Positions 21,701 to 33,700 of a stretch of DNA of 64,000 bases are shown in pieces (within the stretch, counting starts at the first letter, position 1; the number at the start of each line of letters is the position of its first letter). A program made the position numbers and the translations under genes. Source of the stretch: Scilla litardierei (taxonomy: Eukaryota > Streptophyta > Magnoliopsida > Asparagales > Asparagaceae); NCBI GenBank assembly GCA_030789695.1, contig CM061138.1:182133051-182197050 (forward strand). Direction: 5' to 3'. Below the pieces are notes generated by a model that worked only from the letters and a program-made list of their open reading frames with translations, ran no database searches and had not been told where the DNA came from.

Positions 21701-24700
21701 TCCCAGTCTTTGCCCGACACAATACACATATTGGATTAATTTGCATACCAAAACCAATTAAACTGTCACTAGTTTTCAATTTGTTCTGGATTGCTTTGTA
21801 TGGACAACAGCTAACCTTTTGAACATGTCGGCTGTTCCATATACCGGTCTACTATAGGTACACAAAAAAACTAAATTTAAGAGATCTATCAGCAAACCAC
21901 TTGAGTACATCCCTTCCGCATGATTATTCAAGATAGTAAATTATTTCGATGATTGAATAAAGTCAATAGCTTCTGAATGTGAGTGAACTTGCAAATTCCA
22001 TGCCCCATCAAGAAGAAATTTTTTGACTTTTGCATCCATCCTTCCAACAGGTCAAACGCCACCCTAACCAGTCAGATTTAATATTCTACCTCCTTCAAAC
22101 CCAGGATCACCCCAGAAATTAATATTTCATATCGCAGTCTGACACTGCCTGCATTTCAGCGCAACGAGTCTAATTCTAAGAATGGCCTTCCAAACCCTAG
22201 AATGATACGAGTTTTCCAATGCATCCTAGAAATTTATGGACTTAAGGCATTTCCCCTTCATCCATTTGATTGTAGGTTCTCTGATCATTCATAAGATTCC
22301 ACTCCTGCTTTAGTAGAGCCTGTGTAATATCTGATAATGCTCTAAAAACTACTCCCGGTTTCTTTGGCATGCAGACAGTCTTTCAGCTAATTGTGTGTAC
22401 ACCCCCTTCCCAGAGGAAAATGCCCATTAATTGCCCTATTTTGAGAATTGTTTTGCTGGCAGTTTGCTGGCAGCTGATCAGTAATACTGATAGCTATAAA
22501 GCACACTCCCTATCATTTCCAGTCATGTATCTATATGCATACCTATGTATGTACACACACATGTTTACATAATACACAGACGTGCAAACACGTATATATT
22601 CATATATATGTATGAATGTATACACACACAAATTATATATATATTTATAGATTAATGGGTAACATATGCTATATGAGTAAAATTTCTCAAATGGTGGTTG
22701 GCAAGTTCACTCTTCACATCCTTTTAAGAGGATCGACGGCATTCGTTAAGATCATATTAAAAAACCCAAGTATGCCAAAAGTCAAAAGTCAAGAAAACCA
22801 CATGCTATTTGTTTGTTGATATATAAGTGCAAAAGGTTTATTGGTTGTAGAAGCATTAAATTTTTAATCACTTGATGCATGTACATATGTTATGGAAACT
22901 ACAAGTTTTTAATGCATCCATGTTTTAGAATGTGTGGATCAAGAAGAAAGGTGTCAATTGTGAAAAAGTTGTGCAGAGTGAACTTCTCGGCCACCATATG
23001 AAAAAGTTCTCTCATATGACACACGATTAACATTCCCCCCCACACACATACGTAGGTAGGTAGGAATGTGTGTGCTTATATAAAGGTATATACATGTATG
23101 CATATATATATATATATATATATATAGGCAAATCTTCAAATGAGAACATTTCGCACCATGCGAAAATGTTTTTAGTTTTTTTTTTTTGAATTTTTTTTTC
23201 AAAATTTTTTTCCACCCTCATTATATGTTATACCCCGTCAAAAAATAATCGTTGAGAAATAATGTCATTTGGCCTTCGATCAAGGCATTTCATCAAATTT
23301 GTACGTTTTGAGACCGTTAAATTTGTAACGGGTGGATGAGTGCTCTAATCCCCAACGGGTTCACCCATTATTTTCCCTGGGGTATATAATTGTATGGATT
23401 AAACATCAAAAATTTTTTTTTGAAAAAAAAATTTAAAAAAAGTTTTCGCACGGTGCGAAAACCCTCTTTTTCGCAACCGAAGATCAATATATATATGTGT
23501 ATATATATATGTATATATATGTGTATATATAGGTTTAGGTATATATATAGGTTTAGGTATATGAGCAACCATTTAGGAAATTTGATACGATCATCACGTA
23601 TCATCGGCGTCGTCGGAGGAGCGCACAAAGAGAAGACGTGCGCGCGGACAGAGGGGCGGACGCACAGATGGCCATTGCGACTTGAGGGTGGCGGTTTGGT
23701 AATTTTATGAAGGGAGTGGCATTTTGGTAATTTTGACGAAGACGGGTTGTTGGCTATTATTAGGGCCGGCTGGCCATAGGAGTCTTTTATGCTTATTTTG
23801 ATTGGAAAAACTCTGTGTTAGTTCTTTGGGGATTTATACCTTGTTCCATTAACACAAGGTAGTGGGAGCGGATCCTCTCCTAAAGGGTTCGATATCTTGT
23901 TGCTTATTGTTTTCCTAATCGTTGTCCACTTTATATTTCTTTCTCCTATTTATAAAAATCAGATTTTTAGTTGTCTATCTGCACAAGTTCATATTAATTG
24001 GTATCAGAGTAGTAGATCCGCATGTAGAATACTAGATCCAAGGAGAAGATTGACTTGCTCGAGGAGAAGTTTGATGCGAGGATCGAGGAGGTTCGCGGGG
24101 AGATGATTTCATCTCAATCAAAGACCCAATTCCAACTAGAAGACAAAATCAAATCGCAACAACGGACGGATCAAACCCTAGCACAACTCGTGGAAACCCT
24201 AAAAAGACACTTTTATTCAAAGGAAAGGGGAAGAACGATGGGGTCAAAGAGCGAATCGTGGAAGACGAGGAAGAATCGGATGCGACTTGGGACATCGGAG
24301 GGGCGGGGGGCTTCAACGCCCCCCCAGGAATCGGCGACAGCCAGCAGGGCCACCTGGGCCCTGCATAGGGGCAGTCGGCTTTTTTGCTTGGCGCGGGAAC
24401 CCCCATGGGGGCAGGGTGGAGCAGGGGGCTTCCAACAGCCCCATGGCAGGTTTGGCAGCAGCCAGTGGGGCTGCCTGGGCCCCGCAGAGGGGCAGGCGGC
24501 CCTACAGAGCGGCGTGGGAGCATCCGCATGGGGCCAGGGTGAGGCGAGGGCTTCCAGCAGCCCCCCATGTTCGACTGGGTTGGGTTTTGTTGAATATGTT
24601 CTTGAAGTAAATTGTTATCCCATGTGCAGTAATTTGCTGGTTAATTCGACTCGTTGGATAGTGATTCACATATGACATATTGTTGGAAAGTAAACTTATT

Positions 24701-27700
24701 GATATGTTGGTTTTTAAACTGTAGGGTATCATGACTTAGAATGGATTGTACCCCTAACCATATATGCTAATGATGTGGCCCCTTAAACTTGTTGAGAGAC
24801 TTGTTCATCTTCTTACTGCTATATGATGCATGCTAGAGTAATCACTCCCTGATAAAGGAATTGTTTATATCAACACTGCTACCAGATTAGACAATTGTTG
24901 CTACAACTTTATGTCATGAAACTCAGGAAACCTCTTGGTAGCTTGACTTTTGAATATCACATGAAACAACACACATTGACACTGAAACTGTATAATCTTA
25001 TAAAAACCACTTGACATTTAGACTCACTGGGTTTTTGGGTAACTTATATTAGAGGTAGTACGAGAACAACTGAAGCCATGCTTTTGTTATTACGGATAGA
25101 ATTACACTACCGCATTTAGTATCCGATCGGATTCCATTCATGCATCCATTTGGACCCATACTACTATCGTTGGATGGATTATAAGCCCCCTTCCTGATCC
25201 TGTTTGTTTGGACTCTGTCTGGGTGAGCGCCCCGTGGCAAAAGGCGGCATTCGGATTTATATTGTACTCTTTTATATAAGGCACGGCTTAGGATTTGTAT
25301 AGTTACTAAATTCACCTGGATTAGCGCAGTTATAAGTTATAACATAGACTTAAACCATAACTGATTTACATTTATGTCTTTAGTTTATCGTACTGTCACT
25401 TTATGTATATTCTGTTTCCTGCTTTATTTTAGTCATGCACATATATCCTGTTTAAATTTCGAATTTTAGAATTATTGTGAATTTACTCTGACATAGCGGC
25501 TCTATATTTTGTTGCATCGTTAGGTGCTAATCAGGAGTACGAGGGGACTCTGGTTTAAGATGAGTATGAGGTTGCGGCACATGATGCAATCTTTTGAAAG
25601 ATTAGGTTTTTAGTGGCTCCTTTATGTATTTTCTTTCTGTATTTGAGAACAGTGTCTTTTATTTTGTATCGCCTTTTGTACTCCCCATGGTTTGAAAGGA
25701 GAAATTTTATGCATGTATGTTGGTCCATTTCTGTTATTGGCTATATTGTTTTGACTGGTAAACCGTAGGACTTGCAATTCATGTAAAACTGTCACGTTTT
25801 TGGGTTGCAGGGCATGACATCAACCATGCATCAATTTTGTCAAATGAACTGTTCCTCAAATATAGATCAAGTGAAATCACTTCGTTGGCGGTTGAAGGTA
25901 TCCAAATCACATGACTTTTTTTGTACTCAACCATTTAAGAGCATGAAGATCACGACAAATGGTTATCATTTGTTTGGGTGGATCACCTTGAGATTTTAGG
26001 CATTTACATGGAGAGTTACGCTAAGAACATTTTATCCTTAAAAACTATGTAATTATAATGTTTATGTCATAGTTTATGAAACAATTCATTTTAGCTTAGA
26101 AATACTGTAAACATATTTATCGTAGTTCAGATCAATTTCTAGGCATTTGACTGTGGTTGACTTTTACATGTTTATCTAAAATGGGTTTTCTAATTATATT
26201 AAATATGTAGTTTATTAATTATAACAGTAACAGGTCTCTTCCTCTGTTAACTCGATGAGCGGAAATCTAGGAAAAAGCATGTTTTCCATTCATAATTGTT
26301 TGTTTTGGTGTTTGAGATTTTTTTTCAAGTATGTTGCCAGCTATCTGACAATTTCCAGATCTTAATTTGTTTATCTGGATTTTCATATGATGATGATACA
26401 CATCTAGCTTCCACACGTAATAGATACCTCCTGCTTTAGATTGAATTATGCCGAACCTGATTTGTGATGCCTGAAGCTGATGCTTGCATTTTATAGATAT
26501 TCTTTTATGTTCTGACAAAGATACCAGTTGAATTGGGATTACATGACATCAATAATCATGCAAATGAATGGAATGCTATGCATCTGATAATGATCTCAAC
26601 ACTCTCTTTGCTTATTCACTAATGTTGATCTTGTAGGTCTCTACAATGGGTTTTGTTGGTCAGTACTTGGTAGCGTTTCGGGGCTAAGTGCTCACTTTGG
26701 AATATATGAAATTCTAACAGCTTTCTATAAAGGTACAATTCAATAGAGTTTAATTAGTTTTTATATTTTTCATTTTTTGTATAATAGAAGTTATTTTGCA
26801 ATTTTCTGTGTTAAATGATATGCATGATATTGCTAGTTTGATTGGCATAATCATTTTTTTCCCAAGTTCCCCTTCCAGCATGCAAGCCAAATGTGGTTTA
26901 GTCCAACCTGAGCATGCCAGCCTAGACAATTCACTGGTTATTGTTTCAGGAGTTGATGGGCAATATGTTAGTTCAATTGGTACTTACAGCAGCACTCATT
27001 TCCCATTTTCTACTGGATTCTTCTAAATGTAGAATCATGCAAGTTCAGAGAAGTATCTCCAAATCTTGTAGCAATGCAAAAAAAGAAAACCAGTACCTTA
27101 TATAATCTATTATATAAAACACAACCTTTTTTTGAATTCTAGGGCTGACTAGGACAAGCTGACTAAGACAAACATGTTGATAGAAAGATGGCTCAGATTT
27201 AATCTTGATGAGTGAATGGTTGGGATGATAGTATGTGAAATTTTTTTGGGGGAACTTTTGGAGGGGGAACTAAATTTTTAGTGCAACATTATTGATATTC
27301 GTTTAAATTTAATGCATAAAAAGTTGTGCTCTGCCTTTGAAACTAGTGCCATCCTTTTTTCAAAATTTTAATGGTGAGAATTTAATGCACAAAGATTTCC
27401 ACAACGATTACAATATCATCAAAATTTTCCTCATAACAGTAGGTGACATCAATATTGTAGTTAAAAACAAATTTAATCCCCAAATCACTGCCCAATTTGT
27501 CAACTTCAGACATAATTTCGGTTACAAACAAGTGCATATAAAATAGTCTCCACACTCTTTTAGTTGTAAAATTCTGAAATATTTTTACGCTAATTTGTTG
27601 TTCCGCGCCGAAGGTGTCCGCTAAATTTTTGAGGGGGATATAATTCTTGGGGAAATTTTTTTACGCTAATAGGTTGGCGCGGGGGCCAAAATTTTTTTTA

Positions 27701-30700
27701 CGCTAATTGGTTGCGCGGGCGCCTTTGGCGTGCGCTAATTTTTTTACGATAATTGGTTGGCGTCCGCGCCGACGACGTCCACGCCTAATTTGTTGTTACG
27801 CGTCGAAGGCCCCCACGCCGAAGGTGTCCGCGCCACTAAATATTTTTACGCTAATTTGTTCTTTTAAATTTTGGCTGTGGAAATAATTTTTTGGGGAATA
27901 AAGATTTCACGGGGGAAAATCTTAAATGAACCGTGTCCGCGAGCACGGGTTATGACTAGTTCTAGTATATTCCTTGCAGCTAATGATGCATTTGTGATCT
28001 CTACTATATTCATGTCAAACAGATGCGCAGCTGGACATGTATGTTTAAGTAATGTTGGGCCGCACATATTAAGTTGAGGGACTGGGCCTTTTTTGTAATT
28101 GTTTAAATAATGTATGCCCCACATATTACTGAAGAAAGTGGTCCCTTTAAAATACTTTACTCTAATTCAAGACCTGTATACAGAAGTAGTCATGAGCATT
28201 CATTAATGTGAAGATTTATGAAGGAACAATAGATAACTTCCCGATTATCATTGGTTATACCAAGACTCGAATTTGAATCCACTCTTACTCTTCTTTGCTA
28301 TAGTTATGTATTAGCAGAGGTATATTCACGATGAGGTGGCTTGGTGTGTTAGAATGAGACGAAATGTGATGGAAATGTAAAGTTAGATTTATAAAGGTAG
28401 ACATTGAAAACTCGAAGTTTTAGACTTAATAGGAATAAGACCAAGCATATTGAATGTATGTTTAGTAAAGTGTGATATTGAATCTAAGTTTAGTAAAGTG
28501 TGGTATTTAATGTAAGTTTAGTGTAACGGCCGCTTTCCGGTCGTACATTTTTAGTACGTATCTCATTATCGTATATGTATTTCTCGTATTTGATTTTAAT
28601 TATTGTTTTCCGTAGGTCGGACTCGCGATCGAACCCCGTGTTCACGACCCTTTCGGAGGCGTGATCGTCCCGGTATTTCGTTTACAGTTTTTGGATACCG
28701 GGGGGGGGGGGAAGATTGTGAATATCTAATTAGTAATATTATTATTATCTTCTAAGATTTTATTTTTATATCTCAAACTGTTAATTACAACTAATGATTA
28801 AAAAAAGAGAATAAGGAAGGTGATTTTTCGAACTGACCCCTTTGTTTTAAAGAACGAATCAATCAAATAATATTAACGATCCTAACTAAGTATTATTATT
28901 AACCTATCCTAACTAAATAACTAATTATAAGTTTATATTTTTTTTATCTAACCTCATTTCCCAACTAACCTACTTTCTCTCCCCCATCACGTGCATGCGG
29001 GTTCAACCTCTCCACGTCTCCTTTTTCCACGTCCTCGCCTGCCCACGTCCGCCTCAATCCCGCAACAAACCCGCACCGCACGTCCGACGTCCTCCCCTCT
29101 TCTTCTCGTTCTTTCTCCTCCTCCTTAAACCCAACGTTCTTCCCCCTCGATCTGCCACCTCCAGGCATCCGACCCAGTTGCTTCGACCTCCTTCTTCCGG
29201 CCTTCCCCGTGCCCAGCAAACCCATCAGCTTCCCTTTCCTCATCAGACCCCCTCCGATCATCCCTTCGACAACTTCACAGCACACCGCTGCAACCCACTT
29301 CACCCTCCGCCCTTGAACCCACCCTACTCCAAGCCTTCACGACCACCGCCCATCGACAGCTCCACCTCGCCTCCTCTCTCACCGACCCCCGCTGCCCCCT
29401 GTGCCCGTACATCGCTGTCGCCGCCGGCGCGTCGTCGTCGTCGCCTCCCAGCGTGCCCCACCGGAGCCCAAAGCCACATCGAGCTTCCCCTCGCTCCGGT
29501 CCTCCGCCTTGCAGCCTCCATCGTCGACGAGCCCAGCCGTGCCCAGTTCCTCTTCTTCTCCGAGATCCATCGCCGTTCTCCCTGTCTGCTGTGCCCTCTC
29601 CCGGCCACCAAACACCGCGCCCGTAGACTCGCCCCCGACTGCGCTCACTTCCCAACCACGGGCCTCCGTCTCCGACTTCGAGAGAACCGGCCATCCCCCT
29701 CGACCTCCGTTCCTCGCCAAGACCGCACAGCCACTGCAGTTCGACCCCGCTATTCGCCTCTTCCACCGAGCTCTGTCACCGTTCCAAACCGTCGCCGCCC
29801 AGCCGTGGTCGCGCGTCTGCTTACAAACACGAGGTACGCAAATTTTTGAACTGGGTTATGTTATAATATATAGATGTGTAGGTTGTGTAGGTACACTCAA
29901 GTAATATAAATATATCTTATGTAGTTACACAGTAGGTACATGAATCGATGTACTGTGATGCATGTTATTCCATGCAAGTTAACATACTGTGAGTTATATT
30001 TCACTTGTAAGTTATAACTTTTGATTATTTTATGATACATGTTGACTTATATATGTAATTTATTTGTAAGCAGTGCCTTGTATAGTATACAGACCGTAAG
30101 GTATAAGTATATTATATGAGTAAGTGTATATAACAGTATATACGTTATGTTAGCTACAATGTATGAATTAGTTAGTTTAATATTACTCAATTGGCTGAGA
30201 ACTTTTAGCTTAATATCGAAACCCATTAACGCAGATAAATCTGTGCCTACCGTAGGATCGCGTGGACACCTAAATCGCGTTGCTTCAGGCAAGTATTTTA
30301 CCTTCTACCAATTTTCAAGGTGCACGTATTTACCTCTTGCAAGTAAATTATTTTCTACAAGTTTCAAAGGTTCGAGTATTTATCACTTACCACTTTAAAC
30401 TACATTGCTTCGGTCTCGTGACCGAAAAATACCAAACAATTGCAAATAACAACTTTTAAGTACGTTACTTAAGCTTTATGAACCTAGTTGCATGGTTGGT
30501 TGTTTTTACTTTCATTACTATTGAAATGAAGTCTTTGAGATGCTCTCAAACTGCGAAATGTACACCATTGAAGAAACGTGACATTGTGCCTTTGGGCAAT
30601 TACAGACTATTGTGCCTTTGGGCAATTACAGACTATTGGGCCTTCGGGCAATTACAGATATTGGGCCCGCGGGGCATTTACGGAATGTTTGCCATACGGC

Positions 30701-33700
30701 AAACATTAAACTACGGATTGGCTTATGGACACTTTGGGTGGGGTAGTCTAGTGTAGTAGAGGCTAGAAAGCTGGATTACACTCTATTGGTGAACTTGACC
30801 GACACCTGGCCGGGTCGGTGAGTAGAGAGTCACGGGTAGCTCCCGTTGACTTGGGTGTAATGCTAGTCACCTCCCCCTCGGACACTGGGCTAGTCACTAG
30901 ATAGGAGATTGATTGATGCACTCTTTTTACCTCTGCTGATGATATGGTGTAACCTGCTAAACTTATTGTCACGATCATTGCTTGCACAGTACACTTGCCA
31001 TGACTATTGTTGTACACACTACACTTGCCACGACTATAGCTGTACACACCACACTTGCCATGCTAGTTACTTTACACACTACACCTTGTTGTGTTCACTA
31101 CTTTGCACCCTACACTACTCATGCTCACCGCTTGCACACTACACATTGTTATGCCCACTTGTTTCTACATGCTGCTATGTATCATCTTTTTGAAATCATA
31201 TTGTGCCCCTCATCTCCTAAAGCTTTTTAAACCATATTATTATCTTGCAGAGGGTCATTTTATTACTAACGCTTTAAATCTTGCCGAGTGACCCTCGCTG
31301 ACGTATATTTCCTTGTCTGTGAAATATACGTTAAATTTTGAGCAGAGTTCACCGAAGAGTTCTTTTGGAGATTGAGCAGGAGGACCAAGAGAACCAGGAG
31401 CACGAGATCCACTGCAGAGGACAGCTTACTCATCGCAGCTTTGCTAAAATTTAATACTTGTTGTATTCTTTCAGGTGTATTTTAAATTCCATGCAACTGT
31501 TGTAATGGCCATGCTAGGCCTTAATTTTTTGTGTACATGTAATCTGGATGTCCGGGTGTAATAATGATATTCTGTGTTGATCTGAGATCGCAAGCAAGAA
31601 CATGTACTTCGAATGGTGTATCACTACAGACGCGTAATGTGCTTAAACCAAGGAGGAAGAAAAGAAAAGAAGTACATCCTTCTTGTTTTAAGCACATGCG
31701 GACCCGCTCGCGTCCTCGCTCCCAAGTACAATGGGAAGCGGGACGTGACAGGTTTTAGTGGTGGCCCATGCAGGTCGTGCTTTCTGCGAAATACTCGGAA
31801 CAATATGGATGTCATTATTAACTAGACTGTCTAGATAAACCTTGTACGCAAATGTTTATTTTGTTTGTTTGCAGCATGGCAGGAAGACGCAACACTCGAC
31901 AAGGATCCGGAGCTGCTGGAGACGGAGATGATGACATCCGCGAGATGCTTGGAGTTATGCGAGAGATGATTGAGGTTCAATATCATCTGGTCCAGCAGGG
32001 ACGCCAGGCTGCGCCAGCCGCACCATTTGCACCACCTCCGGGGGCCAAGCAGTTCCGAGAGATGCGTCCGAAGATCTTCTCCGGATGAGAGGGCCCGTTA
32101 GTGGCCGAAGAGTGGCGTCGTAGCACTGAGGATGATTTGAGCCTTGCCCGAATCAATCCGAATGATTGGGTAGAGCTATCCAGGAAGCAGTTGACAGATA
32201 ATGCCCGCAGCTGGTGGGATGCTGAGGAGGCCAGGCTGCCCAAGCCGATTACATGGGCTACTTTCTGTCAGAGATTTGACGCCCAGTATTTTCCCAAGTC
32301 TGCGAAGCGAGAGATGGAGAGTCGTTTCATCAACCTGGAGCAGGGCACTATGACTGTTGATGAGTACGAGGCCGAGTTCGCTATGCTGAGTCGATATGCT
32401 CTGCTATGGTGGCAGACCCTGAGGATTGTGCCCACCGCTTCCGACAGGGTTTGCATATGGATATACAGGGCTCGATGTCTTCGTCCGTCTTTACCACTCA
32501 TGAGGAAGTTCTAGTAGCGGCGAAGCGACACGAGCGGATCGCGAATCAGAAGAAGGCACGTCAGGCAGACAAGCGTCTGCAGGAGCCGCCAAAGAATGAT
32601 CTCCGACCGACTCAGACCACCAACTTCAAGAAGCCTGCAACCCCGGTCGACCCCAGATTTACAATGGTATGCCACCATTGTAACCGGATTGGGCATATCA
32701 AGAAGGATTGTCGTGTACTGTGGAACCAGTGTTTGGCGTGCGGTGCAACTGATCATATTGCAAGGAACTGCCCTCGTCGCATTTAATGATTCATATCATG
32801 TGCTTATCCTTGCTTGTCGCTTCTTATATGTATATTTTGCTTCTACTATTGCCATTTCATCTATCATGCTTTGTTATATTTTAGGTGTTATTTTGTTTCG
32901 ATCTTAAACCTTTTCAATTCAGAAGTTTGCATTCATCTATGTCTCTTGCTTCCTTGATACTATGACATCATACTCACCCTTCGCCTATCAGGTGTCCCTT
33001 GATTCTTAACTATCTTAAGAAATTCCGAGGACGGAATTTTTCTTATGGTGGGTAGGGTGTAACGGCCGCTTTCCGGTCGTACATTTTTAGTACGTATCTC
33101 ATTATCGTATATGTATTTCTCGTATTTGATTTTAATTATTTTTTTCCGTAGGTCGGACTCGCGATCGAACCCCGTGTTCACGACCCTCTCGGAGGCGTGA
33201 TCGCCCCGGTATTTCGTTTACAATTTTTGGATACCGGGGGGGGGGCAAGGTTGTGAATATCTAATTAGTAATATTATTATTATCTTCTAAGATTTTATTT
33301 TTATATCTCAAACTGTTAATTACAACTAATGATTAAAAAAAGAGAACAGGGAAGGTGATTTTTCGAACTGACCCCTTTGTTTTAAAGAACGAATCAATCA
33401 AATAATATTAACGATCCTAACTAAGTATTATTATTAACCTATCCTAACTACATAACTAATTATAAGTTTATATTTTTTTATCTAACCTCATTTCCCAACT
33501 AACCTACTTTCTCTCCCCCATTACGTGCATGCGGGTTCAACCTCTCCACGTCTTCTTTTTCCACGTCCTCGCCTGCCCACGTCCGCCTCAATCCTGCAAT
33601 AAACCCGCACCGCACGTCCGACGTCCTCCCCTCTTCTTCTCGTTCTTTCTCCTCCTCCTTAAACCCAACGTTCTTCCCCCTCGATCTGCCACCTCCAGGC

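Larger units (their letters stand above)
28522..31750 (+). repeat. 5' LTR of the gag-only element (3,229 bp)
   Basis: TGTAACGG...GACGTGACA. Contains a G run (28700-28711), a GC-rich block (28985-29830), a tandem TTTGGGCAATTACAGACTAT-type array (30586-30690) and a CACTTGCCA-type array (30982-31085). Confidence 0.93.

Noticed and set aside
23525..23565. Telomere-like GGTTTAGG repeats
   Set aside because: Only two copies inside a TATATA microsatellite, and the unit is not TTTAGGG.
28995..29849. 284-codon Pro/Ser/Arg-rich protein gene in the LTR
   Set aside because: Frames are open in several phases on both strands of a C-rich block, and the longest is broken in the sister LTR. No domain is recognisable.
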